Assembly (NCBI RefSeq): GCF_000429765.1
Contig: NZ_AUCM01000008.1
Location: 147,430 to 211,429, forward strand
DNA: 64,000 bases
Source: Gemmobacter nectariphilus DSM 15620
GTDB taxonomy: Bacteria; Pseudomonadota; Alphaproteobacteria; Rhodobacterales; Rhodobacteraceae
Reading direction: 5' to 3'
Under the pieces are notes generated by a model. The model ran no database searches, was not told the DNA's origin, and saw only the letters and a list, made by a program, of their open reading frames with translations. How positions within the stretch are numbered: position 1 is the stretch's first letter; each line of letters begins with the position of its first letter. Shown one piece after another: positions 43,512 to 52,936 of the stretch. Both the position numbers and the translations under genes were made by a program.

Positions 43512-44671
43512 GCGGCCAGATCGTCCAGAATGCCCTGCATGAACTGCCAGCCGGCCTCGAACTGGGCGACATCAAGGAATTCGTTCGCCTGATGCGCCTG
43601 CGCGATGTCGCCGGGGCCGCAGACCACGGTGGAATAGCCGCCGATCACCTGGAACTGCCCGCCTTCGGTGCCATAGCTGACCACATGGGTGCCATTGTCG
43701 CCGGTCAGCCGGCGGGCCAGCCGTTCGGCGGCGCCGCCCGCCTCGGGGGTCAGGGGCGGGACGCGGAACATGGGATCCATGTCGATCCCCGTGCCCGGAT
43801 GGATCGCCTGCATGGCGGCCGAGATCCGCGCCCCTTCGGCCAGGGCCGCATCGCGCCAGGTCTCGGGGTTCTCGCCGGGGACGACGCGCATTTCCATGAC
43901 GAACCGGCAATCCCTGGCGGTGATGTTATGCGCCGTGCCGCCCTCGATCATGCCGACATGCAGCGTGGTCCAGGGCGGATCGAATTCCGCAGCCAGCGGG
44001 GCGGGGGTGCGGGCCATGTTCTCGGCATTGCGGTCATTGGCCCACTGGATCAGCCGCGCGCTTTCCATGATCGCGCTGACACCATAGGGCAGGCGCGAGG
44101 AATGCACCTCGAAACCATGGGCATGGCAGCGGATGCCGACCCCGCCCTTGTGGCCGGTCACCACCTTCATCATCGACGGCTCGCCCACGATCACCGCAGC
44201 CGCCTTGGGCAGCACATCGACCATGGCGCGCACCAGATCGGCGACGGCCATGCAGCCGACCTCTTCGTCATAGGACAGCGCAAGTTGCAGCGGGCGGTTC
44301 AGCGGGCGCCCTGCCCCCTCGACCAGCGCGGCAATCGCCAGCGCGTCGAACCCCTTCATGTCGCAACAGCCCCGGCCATACAGGCGCCCATCCTTTTCGA
44401 TCACCGTCCAGGGGTCGGTGTCCCATTCCTGCCCGTCGACCGGAACCACATCGGAATGCCCCGACAGGATCACACCGCCATCGACCGCCGGGCCGACCTG
44501 GGCATAAAGATGCGCCTTGGTGCCACAGGGGCTGGGCACGCGCACGCTGGCGATGCCATGGTCGGCCAGATAACCTTCGACCCAATCGACCAGCGGCAGG
44601 TTGCTGTCACGGCTGACCGAAGGAAAGGCGACCAGGCGGTCAAGGATCTCGCGCGGGGAAAGGGCGGGCAT
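43508..44671 (-). CDS. argE: acetylornithine deacetylase
   Basis: An M20-family zinc amidohydrolase that removes the acetyl group from N-acetylornithine in arginine synthesis. The 387-residue protein has LSGHSDVVPVDG (about residues 74-85, metal His/Asp), YGRGCCDMKGFDAL (about 101-114) and YDEEVGCMAVADL (about 133-145) with the catalytic/metal Glu. The dimerisation domain sits in the middle, and a final VSYGTEGGQFQV segment has a metal-binding His region nearby. I start at ATG 44671. Its neighbour is an FAD oxidase, so a related deacylase of another acyl-amino acid is possible. Confidence 0.85.
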   Translation of the reverse strand: MPALSPREILDRLVAFPSVSRDSNLPLVDWVEGYLADHGIASVRVPSPCGTKAHLYAQVGPAVDGGVILSGHSDVVPVDGQEWDTDPWTVIEKDGRLYGRGCCDMKGFDALAIAALVEGAGRPLNRPLQLALSYDEEVGCMAVADLVRAMVDVLPKAAAVIVGEPSMMKVVTGHKGGVGIRCHAHGFEVHSSRLPYGVSAIMESARLIQWANDRNAENMARTPAPLAAEFDPPWTTLHVGMIEGGTAHNITARDCRFVMEMRVVPGENPETWRDAALAEGARISAAMQAIHPGTGIDMDPMFRVPPLTPEAGGAAERLARRLTGDNGTHVVSYGTEGGQFQVIGGYSTVVCGPGDIAQAHQANEFLDVAQFEAGWQFMQGILDDLAA

Positions 44672-44836
44672 GTCGGCTCCTGTCAGACTATGGTGCAGGG
44701 TTGCGGGGCGGCGCGCCAAAGGTCAAGGCATTGCACCGATGTTCGCGCGGATGGCCGCACTGCGCTGTGCAAACGGGTTTTCCGTCTGGCAACCCTGCGC
44801 TATGGGCTGGCACGACTTCAAGCAAAGGGGGCACCC

Positions 44837-45256
44837 GTGACCGATAACCTGATCGCCCGCTGCGAGGAAAAGGGCCTGCGCATGACCGACCAGCGCCGGG
44901 TCATCGCGCGCGTGATCGGCGAGGCCGAGGACCACCCCGATGTCGAGGCGCTGCACGCCCGTGCCTCGGCCATCGACCCGCGCATCTCGATTGCCACGGT
45001 CTATCGCACCGTCAAGCTGTTCGAAGAGGCCGGCATCCTGGACAAGCTGGAATTCGGCGATGGCCGCGCCCGGTATGAGGATTCGGCCCGCGACCACCAC
45101 GACCACCTGATCGACCTGTCGACCGGCGAGGTGATCGAATTCGTCGACCCCGAGATCGAGGAACTGCAGGAACGCATCGCCGCCCGCCTCGGATACCGGC
45201 TCAAGGGCCACCGGCTGGAACTGTATGGCGTGCCGATGAAGCCTGCCAAGCCATAG
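44837..45256 (+). CDS. fur: Fur/Mur-family metal regulator
   Basis: This metal-responsive repressor has 139 residues. The winged HTH includes LRMTDQRRVIARVIGEAEDH (about 14-33), ISIATVYRTVKLFEEAGILD (about 50-69) and the metal-binding HHDHL (about 86-90), then ELQERIAARLGY. The CxxC structural zinc site of enterobacterial Fur is missing, as in alphaproteobacterial Mur proteins that sense Mn(II). The start is GTG 44837 with GGGGG upstream. A Fur-type box lies before sitA in the same window, a likely target. Confidence 0.85.
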   Translation: MTDNLIARCEEKGLRMTDQRRVIARVIGEAEDHPDVEALHARASAIDPRISIATVYRTVKLFEEAGILDKLEFGDGRARYEDSARDHHDHLIDLSTGEVIEFVDPEIEELQERIAARLGYRLKGHRLELYGVPMKPAKP

Positions 45257-45356
45257 GCGAAAACTTGCTGGCCTCTCCGGCCCCCCGTGAGCCGGATTGA
45301 CAGGCGTTGGCACCAGGCAGAGGTTGCGCGGTTGCAGCCATCACAAGGGTGAGAGC

Positions 45357-46019
<663 letters not shown>

Positions 46020-46037
46020 GTCCGGGCGGCGGCTGCC

Positions 46038-47375
46038 ATGAAACGTCGCTCGTTCGCCCGGCGCCTTGCGCGCGTGCCGCCGCCGCTGATGCTTGCGGGG
46101 CTGTATGCGCTGTTCATCCTGCTGGGTGCGGCGGCGCTGATGCTGCCGATTGCCCGCAACATCCCGCTGACATGGTCGGATGCCATCTTCACCGCCACCT
46201 CGGCCGTCACCGTGACGGGCCTTGTGGTGTTCGACACCGGCGCCGGGCTGACGTTGTTCGGGGAAATGGTGCTGGCCTTTCTGATCCAGCTGGGCGGGCT
46301 GGGGCTGATGACCTTTGCGGTGCTGATCCTGGGCGCGCTTGGCGTGCCCGTGGGCCTGACCGGACACACCTTCCTGCGCGAGGATCTGAACCAGCCCACG
46401 ATGCACCAGCTGATGCGGCTGGTGCGCACGATCCTCAAGGCGGTGTTCGTCTGTGAACTGGCCGGGGCCATGCTGCTGGCCCTGACCTTCGTGCCGCATT
46501 ACGGCGTGTGGCAAGGCCTGTGGGAATCGCTATTCCATTCGATCTCGGCGTTCAACAATGCGGGGTTCTCGACGTTTTCCGACGGGCTGGTCCGCTATGC
46601 CACCGATCCGGTGGTGAATGTGGTGATCCCCGCGCTCTTCATCATCGGCGGCATCGGCTATGTGGTGCTGCACGATGTGTTCGGCCCGGCACGGCCAGGC
46701 GGCTGGTCGCTGCACACCCGGATCATGCTGATGGGGACGGCCGTGCTGATCCCGTTGTCGGTGGCGCTGTTCGCGCTGCTGGAATGGAACAATCCCCGCA
46801 CGCTGGGGCAGTTCGACAGCATCACCGCCCGGCTGACCGTCAGCTGGTTCCAGGGCGTCACCACGCGAACGGCGGGATTCAACACGACCGACATTGCCGG
46901 AATGCACGACAGCACCGCGCTGATGTTCATCGCGCTGATGCTGATCGGCGGGGGCTCGGCCTCGACGGCGGGCGGGATCAAGGTGACGACGGTCGTGGTG
47001 ATGATGATGGCCACCGTCGCGTTCTTTCGCCGCCAGACCCAGTTGCATGCCTATGGCCGCAGCATCGGGCTGGATCAGGTGCTCAAGGTCATGGCGCTGA
47101 TCGCGATCAGCCTGACGCTGGTGTTCGTGGCGATCTTCCTGATGACGGCCACGCATGACGGGCATTTCCTCGACATCTGTTTCGAGGTGGCCAGCGCCTT
47201 TGGCACCGTGGGCCTGTCGCGCGGCTACACGACCGAGCTGTCGGAATTCGGCCGCGCGGTGATCATCGTGGTGATGTTCCTTGGCCGGGTCGGGCCGCTG
47301 ACGCTGGGCTTTTTCCTGGCCACCCGATCGACGCCGCGCGTGCGTTACCCCGCGGGGCGGATCCACCTGGGCTGA
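46038..47375 (+). CDS. trkH: TrkH/KtrB-type potassium translocating protein
   Basis: The membrane pore of the potassium uptake system, 445 residues with about eight to ten transmembrane helices. Four M1-P-M2 repeats with selectivity-like P loops are visible: FTATSAVTVTGLVVFD (about residues 51-66), SISAFNNAGFSTFSDG (about 170-185), VTTRTAGFNTTDIAG (about 273-287), and SAFGTVGLSRGY (about 388-399). These four TxTG/NAGF/TAGF/GTVG segments are diagnostic. It works with the RCK subunit encoded just upstream. Its stop abuts the sitD-like stop. Confidence 0.92.
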   Translation: MKRRSFARRLARVPPPLMLAGLYALFILLGAAALMLPIARNIPLTWSDAIFTATSAVTVTGLVVFDTGAGLTLFGEMVLAFLIQLGGLGLMTFAVLILGALGVPVGLTGHTFLREDLNQPTMHQLMRLVRTILKAVFVCELAGAMLLALTFVPHYGVWQGLWESLFHSISAFNNAGFSTFSDGLVRYATDPVVNVVIPALFIIGGIGYVVLHDVFGPARPGGWSLHTRIMLMGTAVLIPLSVALFALLEWNNPRTLGQFDSITARLTVSWFQGVTTRTAGFNTTDIAGMHDSTALMFIALMLIGGGSASTAGGIKVTTVVVMMMATVAFFRRQTQLHAYGRSIGLDQVLKVMALIAISLTLVFVAIFLMTATHDGHFLDICFEVASAFGTVGLSRGYTTELSEFGRAVIIVVMFLGRVGPLTLGFFLATRSTPRVRYPAGRIHLG

Positions 47376-48497
47376 TCAGCCGCGCCCCAGCGGGTCAAAG
47401 ATCGCCCGCGCAACGGCCCGGCCCTTGTCGGTCAGCGCCAGCACCTCGGCCCGGCGTTCCACAAGCCCGCGGTCGAGCCCGTGCAGGATGATCCGCGCCG
47501 CGCGCTCGGGCGTCCAGCGCAGATGATCCGACAGGGCGGCGTCGGTGCATTCGGTGGCCGCATCCGGGGCGTCTTCGTGGGTGAAGAGATGGGCGACCAG
47601 GGTGCGCGCCTCTTGCTCGGCGGCCTCGGTGCGCCGGCGCGCCAGCCGCGCCAGCACCCCGCGCCGGGGCGCGAGCAGCAGCGCCAGCGCAAACAGCCCG
47701 CCCGCCGTCACCGCCATCATCCCGCCGATGGACACGTCCAGCCTGAAGGCCAGCCATTCGCCCAAGGCGGCCGCCAGCACCGCGACCACGATGGCAATCC
47801 CCAGCGCCCGTGCCGGGCGGTCGGTCAGGAACAGCGCCGTCGCCGATGGCACGATGGCAAAGGCGATGAACAGGATCGCCCCGACCGCATCGAAACTGGC
47901 CACCGCCGTGACCGAGGTCAGCACCAGCAGCCCCTGATGCAGCAGACCAGGTGCCAGCCCCAGCGCGGCGGCCAGCGCCGGATCGAAGCTGCCCAGCGTC
48001 AGCTCCTTCCAGAGCAGGGCGACGAAGGCGAGGTTCACCAGCGCGACCAGCGCCAGCGTCACCACCGAGACCGGCACCTCGGCCCCGCCGATCTGCAGGG
48101 TCTCCAGCCAGACAAAGCCGATCTCGCCCAGAAGCACGCTGTCGACATCCAGATGCACATCGCGGGCATGAAGGTTGATCAGCAAGATGCCGGCCGCGAA
48201 CAGCGCCGGAAAGGCCAGCCCGATCGCCGCATCGGACCGCACAAGGCCGGATCGTTGCAACGCGCCGGTCACGCCAACAGTGACCACCCCGGCCAGCGCC
48301 GCGCCCAGCATCTGGACCGGGCCCGAGGTCACGCCGGTCAGCAGCCAGACGATGACGATGCCCAGCACGATGGAATGCGACACGGCGTCGGTCAGCATCG
48401 CCGTGCCGCGCAGCACCAGGAACAGCCCCAGCGGGGCCGCCGCAATGCCGACCAGCGCCCCGGTCAGCAGGATGGCAACATGGGCCTCAGCCAGCAT
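47376..48497 (-). CDS. sitD: SitD-like metal ABC permease with a C-terminal wHTH tail
   Basis: The second permease of a Mn/Fe (Znu/Sit-family) importer, in 373 residues. About eight transmembrane helices occupy residues 5-280 (GIAAAPLGLFLVLRGTAMLT; VSHSIVLGIVIVWLL). The family's cytosolic coupling loop includes FDPALAAALGLAPG. A roughly 90-residue tail follows (EQEARTLVAHLF; DAALSDHLRWTPERAARIIL; LTDKGRAVARAIF) that reads as a winged helix of the DtxR/MntR kind. That tail is absent from ordinary SitD. It is the last gene of the sit operon. Confidence 0.85.
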   Translation of the reverse strand: MLAEAHVAILLTGALVGIAAAPLGLFLVLRGTAMLTDAVSHSIVLGIVIVWLLTGVTSGPVQMLGAALAGVVTVGVTGALQRSGLVRSDAAIGLAFPALFAAGILLINLHARDVHLDVDSVLLGEIGFVWLETLQIGGAEVPVSVVTLALVALVNLAFVALLWKELTLGSFDPALAAALGLAPGLLHQGLLVLTSVTAVASFDAVGAILFIAFAIVPSATALFLTDRPARALGIAIVVAVLAAALGEWLAFRLDVSIGGMMAVTAGGLFALALLLAPRRGVLARLARRRTEAAEQEARTLVAHLFTHEDAPDAATECTDAALSDHLRWTPERAARIILHGLDRGLVERRAEVLALTDKGRAVARAIFDPLGRG

Positions 48498-48540
48498 TGC
48501 TATGTCCTCCGGCGGTCCGAGCCTGGCGGGTGGCGGCGCA

Positions 48541-48610
48541 GGGGGGCCTTCTGCCCCCCTCTTGGCCTGACGGCCAATTCACCCCCCGAGGATATTTGCG
48601 GACAGATGAA
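48541..48610 (+). repeat. intergenic repeat, copy C
   Basis: A GGGGGGCCTTCTGCCCCCC hairpin (48541-48559) is followed by a CCAATTCA spacer and the core CCCCCCGAGGATATTTG (48582-48598), then CGGACAGATGAA. Hairpin-to-core distance is 41 bases, identical to copy A. Confidence 0.7.
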
Positions 48611-48704
48611 TGGGAAGGGGCAGACAGGCGGCGCGATGACGCGCAGGCGGGCGGGGGCCGGCCTTGGCCGGGGCGGGCGGGGGCGCGGCGGTTGGCAGGT
48701 GCCA

Positions 48705-49814
48705 TCATCTCGTCCCTCCGAGCCCGTCAAGTCGGGCCCGCCCCTCGGGGGTCAGCACCCAATGCGGGGTCTGTTCGGGCGGATGGGTGACCGGGGCGAC
48801 CAACCCTTCGGACTGAAGGCGTTGCAGCTGGCGGGCAACCGGCAGGCCATGGGCTGCCGCGATCATGCCGGCCTCGGCAGGATAGTCGGCATCGCCATGC
48901 GCCTCGGCCAGGGCGCGCAGGGTTTCAAGGACGCGCAGCCCCTCGATCTGGCCGGCCAGACGGCGGTCGCGCAGCAGCCGCCAGACCACACCGCGACCGG
49001 GGGCCAGCAGCAGCGACAGCGCCGCCAGCGCGGTTGCGACCAGCACCACCAGCGGGCCTGTCGCAAGGCCCCGCGCCCCGGTGCTCAGGACTGCGCCACT
49101 GACGCCGGAGACAACGCCGAACGCCGCCGCCAGCGCCACCATCGGCCACAGGCGTGTGACCCACATCCGCGCCGCGACGGCCGGGGCGATCAGCATGGCC
49201 GTCATCAGCACGACGCCGACCATCTGCAGCCCCACCACGATGGCCATGGCCATCAGCAGCGTCAGCAAGGCCTCGATCAGCCCGACCGGCAAGCCAAGCG
49301 CGCGGGCATAGGGCGGATCGAAGCAGACGGCGGCGATCTCTTTCCAGAAGGCGGCGACCAGCAGGGCCGCCAGCCCCCCGACCACTGCCATCGCCTGCAG
49401 ATCGCCCGTCAGCATTGCCGCCGCCTGACCGAACAGAAAGGCCGAAAGGCCCGCCGCCCCTGCCCCGCCGACCGCCTGGACATAGCTGAGCAGCACGACG
49501 CCGCCTGCAAAGAACACCGACAGCACGATCCCCAGCGCGGCATCGGGCTTGAGCCGGGTGAACCGCCCCACCGCCAGAACCGACAGCGCCGCCAGCCCCC
49601 CTGCCAGCAAGGCGCCGACCATCAGCGGCACGACCGACCGGCCAGCCACCAGCCAGCCAAGGCACAGCCCCGGCAGCGCCGCATGGGCCAGCACATCGCC
49701 CAGCAGGCTCTGGCGGCGCAGCACGGCAAAGGATCCCAGCATCCCGCCGCTCGCGCCCAGAACGGCCGCCCCCAGCGCGACAACGCCCAGGGTATGATCC
49801 AGACCACCGGTCAT
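48705..49814 (-). CDS. sitC: SitC-like metal ABC permease with a C-terminal wHTH tail
   Basis: The first permease, 369 residues starting at ATG 49814. Multiple membrane helices (VVALGAAVLGASGGMLGSFA; GLCLGWLVAGRSVVPLMVGA) and a FDPPYARALGLPVGL coupling segment mark the Znu/Sit permease family. From about residue 285 a cytosolic tail (LRVLETLRALAEAHGDADYP; VARQLQRLQSEGLVAPV; LTPEGRARLDGL) again looks like a winged helix. It is separated from sitB by 283 GC-rich bases with a hairpin but on the same strand, and probably belongs to the operon. Confidence 0.85.
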   Translation of the reverse strand: MTGGLDHTLGVVALGAAVLGASGGMLGSFAVLRRQSLLGDVLAHAALPGLCLGWLVAGRSVVPLMVGALLAGGLAALSVLAVGRFTRLKPDAALGIVLSVFFAGGVVLLSYVQAVGGAGAAGLSAFLFGQAAAMLTGDLQAMAVVGGLAALLVAAFWKEIAAVCFDPPYARALGLPVGLIEALLTLLMAMAIVVGLQMVGVVLMTAMLIAPAVAARMWVTRLWPMVALAAAFGVVSGVSGAVLSTGARGLATGPLVVLVATALAALSLLLAPGRGVVWRLLRDRRLAGQIEGLRVLETLRALAEAHGDADYPAEAGMIAAAHGLPVARQLQRLQSEGLVAPVTHPPEQTPHWVLTPEGRARLDGLGGTR

Positions 49815-50097
49815 GCTGCGGCCCCCATCGGGGGGGTGGGGCGCAGACCAGCACGCCCGCCATGGCCAGCGGCCGCCGCCAAGCAACGGCCCTGCGGCTG
49901 GCCAAATGCCGGTCCGAACGCGTCAGTCCGGCGGGCCCGGCCGCTTGCCGCAACGGCGCGCGCCCCGGCTTGCCACGGATCGCGCCGCGCCGGCATCAGC
50001 GCCACAAAGGGGGCCCGGGGGGCAGCGCCCCCCGGCACGGCCCAAAGCCTTGTGCGGCCCGGAACGGGCCGGGCAAGGCTGCGGGAGCGCCCGCCGC

Positions 50098-50856
50098 TCA
50101 TCCCTGCCCCCCGACCAGCGCGACCCGCCCGCCAAAGGCCCGGCGCAGGTTTTCCGGCGTATAGACCTCGGACACCGGCCCCTGCGCGATCACCCGCACG
50201 TTCAGCATGACCAGCCAGTCGAAATACTTCTGCACGGTCTGCAAATCGTGATGCACCACGATCACCGTGCGCCCCGCATCGCGCAGCCCTTTCAGCAGCG
50301 CGACGATCGCCGCCTCGGTCACCGCATCCACTCCCGCCATCGGCTCGTCGAGGATGTAGAGTTCCGCCTCCTGTACCAGCGCCCGGGCGATGAACACCCG
50401 CTGCTGCTGGCCGCCTGACAGGTCCGAGATGGGCCGCGCGGCGAAATCGGCCATCGCCACCGCCTCCAATGCGGCCATGGCCTGCGCCCGTTCGGCCCGG
50501 CCGGGGCGGCGAAACCAGCCCAGCCGGCCGTAAAGCCCCATCAGCACCACATCCAGCGCCGTCGCCGGGAAATCCCAATCCACTGTGGATCGCTGCGGCA
50601 CATAGCCCACGCGCTGGCGCGCCTTGGCATAGGGCAAACCAAAGACCCGCACATGCCCGGCAACCGGCGGCACCAGCCCCAGCGCCGCCTTGAGCAGCGT
50701 CGACTTGCCCGCCCCGTTCGGCCCGACCACCGCGCACATCACCCCCGGCGGCACGTCAAGGTCAATGTCCCACAGCACCGGCGCATGGCGATACGCCACC
50801 GTCAGATCCTCGACATGCAGCGCGAATTGCGGCTCGTGCAGACCAGCCTGAATCAT
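50098..50856 (-). CDS. sitB: SitB-like metal ABC transporter ATPase
   Basis: The ATP-hydrolysing subunit, 252 residues starting at ATG 50856 with a 4-base overlap with sitA. Walker A is [18 protein letters not shown] (about residues 38-55), the Q-loop [17 protein letters not shown], the ABC signature [17 protein letters not shown] (about 144-160), Walker [13 protein letters not shown] and the switch His in VVHHDLQT. The sequence after the Q-loop (DWDFP) is typical of Mn/Zn/Fe importers. The 283 bases after it hold only a GC-rich hairpin and no gene. Confidence 0.92.
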   Translation of the reverse strand: MIQAGLHEPQFALHVEDLTVAYRHAPVLWDIDLDVPPGVMCAVVGPNGAGKSTLLKAALGLVPPVAGHVRVFGLPYAKARQRVGYVPQRSTVDWDFPATALDVVLMGLYGRLGWFRRPGRAERAQAMAALEAVAMADFAARPISDLSGGQQQRVFIARALVQEAELYILDEPMAGVDAVTEAAIVALLKGLRDAGRTVIVVHHDLQTVQKYFDWLVMLNVRVIAQGPVSEVYTPENLRRAFGGRVALVGGQG

Positions 50857-51818
50857 GGTGTCACCCCGTTGCGTTCGGCCCAGCCGGCCAGGTCCTGCGG
50901 CCAAGGCGCCGGCGTGCCCCCCAGCGCCGCGACGATGGTGCGCACATTGGCGCGGATCATGCCGACATAGGTGCCCTCGGCCGTCCCCGGCTGCCCCATC
51001 GCATCGGAATAGAGCTGGCCGCCCAGGCCCACCTGCCCGCCCTGGGCCGCCACCGCCTCAAGCATGGCCTGAACCGTGCGCGGGTTGATCGTGCTTTCGA
51101 CAAAGACCGCAGGCACCCCCGACGTCACCACCTCGGCCGCGACAGAGCGGATATCGGCAACGCTGGCCTCGGATACGGTTGAAAATCCCTGGATGGCGAC
51201 CTGATGCAGGCCATAGGCGCGCGCGAAATAGCCAAAGGCATCATGCGCCGTCACCAGAACACGGTGCCCCTCGGGAATGCTGGCCAGCGTCTCGCGCACC
51301 CAGGCATGAAGCGCCGACAGTTCGCTGTGCAACCGGGCCGCGCGTGCCGCAATATCGGCCTTGCACCCCGGCCGCTCGCCCCCCAGCACATCGGCGATGA
51401 CCGGAACCAGCCGCGCCCAGATCGACACATCCATCCACAGATGCGGGTCCACCGCCCCATGCGAGGTCAGCAGGATGTCGGCCGGCACCGCCTCTTCGCC
51501 AACCGCGACAACCACACGGTCGCGTCGCAGCCGATCCAGCACAGCGCCCAGCCGGCCTTCCAGATTGAAGCCCTCATAGAGCACGACCCTGGCGGCCTGA
51601 AGGCGCGAGATGTCCGAGGCGCGCGGCTGATAGATATGCGGATCGCTGCCTGCCCCGATCAGCACCTCGACCGCCGCGCAATCGCCGCCGATGGTCGCCG
51701 CCAGATCCCCGATCATCCCGACAGTCGCAAGCACCGGCACAGGCCCATCCGCCGCCCTGGCCCCGCCAGCCAAAGCCAGGACCCCCATCAGCAGCCCAGC
51801 AAGACAGACACGTTTCAT
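50853..51818 (-). CDS. sitA: SitA-like metal-binding protein of an ABC importer
   Basis: A periplasmic cluster-A1/ZnuA-family metal-binding protein, 321 residues. The signal peptide is [20 protein letters not shown] (about 1-22). Metal ligand regions are [15 protein letters not shown] (His, about residue 55), [12 protein letters not shown] (His, about 125), [16 protein letters not shown] (His/Asp, about 190) and [12 protein letters not shown] (Glu, about 258). There is no His-rich loop as in ZnuA, which favours Mn/Fe over Zn. I start at ATG 51818 with GGAG before it; longer starts run into tRNA-Ser. A Fur-type box is 26 bases upstream. Confidence 0.88.
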   Translation of the reverse strand: MKRVCLAGLLMGVLALAGGARAADGPVPVLATVGMIGDLAATIGGDCAAVEVLIGAGSDPHIYQPRASDISRLQAARVVLYEGFNLEGRLGAVLDRLRRDRVVVAVGEEAVPADILLTSHGAVDPHLWMDVSIWARLVPVIADVLGGERPGCKADIAARAARLHSELSALHAWVRETLASIPEGHRVLVTAHDAFGYFARAYGLHQVAIQGFSTVSEASVADIRSVAAEVVTSGVPAVFVESTINPRTVQAMLEAVAAQGGQVGLGGQLYSDAMGQPGTAEGTYVGMIRANVRTIVAALGGTPAPWPQDLAGWAERNGVTP

Positions 51819-51843
51819 CGGGTTCTCCACTGCCATGTTGCGA

Positions 51844-51860
51844 TTGATAATCATTCTCAA
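51844..51860 (-). promoter_or_regulatory. Fur/Mur box before sitA
   Basis: TTGATAATCATTCTCAA is a near-perfect 17-base inverted repeat matching the core of the GATAATGATAATCATTATC Fur consensus. It lies 26 bases upstream of the sitA start, where a bound repressor would block the promoter. A Fur/Mur gene is at 44837-45256. Confidence 0.75.
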
Positions 51861-51985
51861 AATAGAAGCAAGAGCCAAGTTCAGCCTTTCCGCGCGTCCC
51901 CAAGGGACACAGCCCCTCGCGAGATACCGCTGTTTGGCGACACCCCCTTGCAATGCCGGGTCGGCATGGCTATCACGCCCTTGCT

Positions 51986-52075
51986 GGACAGTTGGCCGAG
52001 TGGTCGAAGGCGCACGCCTGGAAAGTGTGTAGGCGGGGAACCGTCTCGAGGGTTCGAATCCCTCACTGTCCGCCA
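51986..52075 (+). tRNA. tRNA-Ser (GGA anticodon)
   Basis: A 90-base class II tRNA with encoded CCA: acceptor GGACAGT pairs with ACTGTCC, and the anticodon loop CTGGAAA lies within CGCACGCCTGGAAAGTGTG. A long variable arm (AGGCGGGGAACCGTCTC) precedes the T-arm GAGGGTTCGAATCCCTC. The 3' end faces the accessory island. Confidence 0.95.
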
Positions 52076-52101
52076 CTTGACCCTGTGAAAGCTTTCTCCC
52101 G

Positions 52102-52123
52102 ATCCGGCTGCGGCCGGATTTTT
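52102..52123 (+). terminator. terminator of tRNA-Ser
   Basis: ATCCGGC and GCCGGAT with a 4-base loop are followed by a run of T, 27 bases after the tRNA 3' end. Confidence 0.75.
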
Positions 52124-52401
52124 CCGTTGTTTTCGAGGGTTATGCGGGTCGGGCTGAGCACTGGCCCTTGCGCCAGGGCGCCCGGAAGCGGTCTCTCAGG
52201 GCCGATATTCTCTGGACCTGTTGACTGGACGTGCAAAGGTTCAGTTCATGCAAGATGTTGAAATATCATCGTTTCGGTCGATGAAAAGCTGTTGACTTCG
52301 ACGACAGGGGCTACCTGTCGAGATGGAACGAATATCGAACCTTCGCCAATGAGGCGAGGCGTTCGGAAGATCAGCCCGGGTTGCTTTCAGCACTACTCCA
52401 G
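52124..52401. other. noncoding gap between tRNA-Ser terminator and vsr
   Basis: The stretch is less GC-rich around 52240-52310 than its surroundings and holds no supported gene; the long frame crossing it on the minus strand is a shadow of vsr and dcm. It could include the island's left attachment site, but no repeat of the tRNA 3' end is found elsewhere in the window. Confidence 0.4.
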
Positions 52402-52869
52402 TCATTCCGTGTGGCGAATGTCGCCTTCGCCGATCTCGATACTGGGCGCGCCAGTTGCCAGCCATGAGACCAGCGCAGAGCAGGTCGCAGTGACCTGGTT
52501 CGGCTTTCGCAACGCGCATTCCCATACTGTCGCCACGCGCCACCCATCTGCAATCAGCGCCTCGCATGCCGCACGATCGCGCCTGACATTCGCGGCGAAC
52601 TTCTCTGCCCAGAACTCGGGGCGGGTCGCGGGCGTGGTCGCGTAACGGCAGCCTTCGTGACGGTGCCAGAAGCAGCCATGCACGAAGATGACGGCCCGGT
52701 GCTTCGCGAGGATCATATCCGGCCGACCGGGGACACCCTTTCCATGCAGCCGATACCGGAAGCCGCGCGCGTGCAAGGCGCGCCTCAGCACCATTTCCGG
52801 CTTCGTATCCTTGCCCCGTATCCCGGACATCATCCGCGAGCGGGTCTGTCTGTCGACGATGTCCGCCAT
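52402..52869 (-). CDS. vsr: very-short-patch repair endonuclease Vsr
   Basis: Vsr nicks at T:G mismatches formed by deamination of 5-methylcytosine made by Dcm. The 155 residues start at ATG 52869: IVDRQTRSRMMSGIRGKDTK (about 3-22), PEMVLRRALHARGFRYRLH, then the catalytic RPDMILAKHRAVIFVHGCFW (about 49-68) with the Asp and the HGCFWHRHEGC zinc region, and EFWAEKFAANVRRD. It is divergent from dcm by 67 bases, so the pair is co-evolved. In these cassettes Vsr limits C-to-T mutation at the methylated site. Confidence 0.93.
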   Translation of the reverse strand: MADIVDRQTRSRMMSGIRGKDTKPEMVLRRALHARGFRYRLHGKGVPGRPDMILAKHRAVIFVHGCFWHRHEGCRYATTPATRPEFWAEKFAANVRRDRAACEALIADGWRVATVWECALRKPNQVTATCSALVSWLATGAPSIEIGEGDIRHTE

Positions 52870-52936
52870 TTGCCTCCTGGCCTCTGCGTCCGGACCTGGT
52901 ATACAGCTTGTAATCCGAATTCGAGAGGCCCCTGAT

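Noticed and set aside
47481..50210. 909-residue plus-strand open frame
   Set aside because: Antisense to the sit permeases; Gln/Arg/His-rich shadow.
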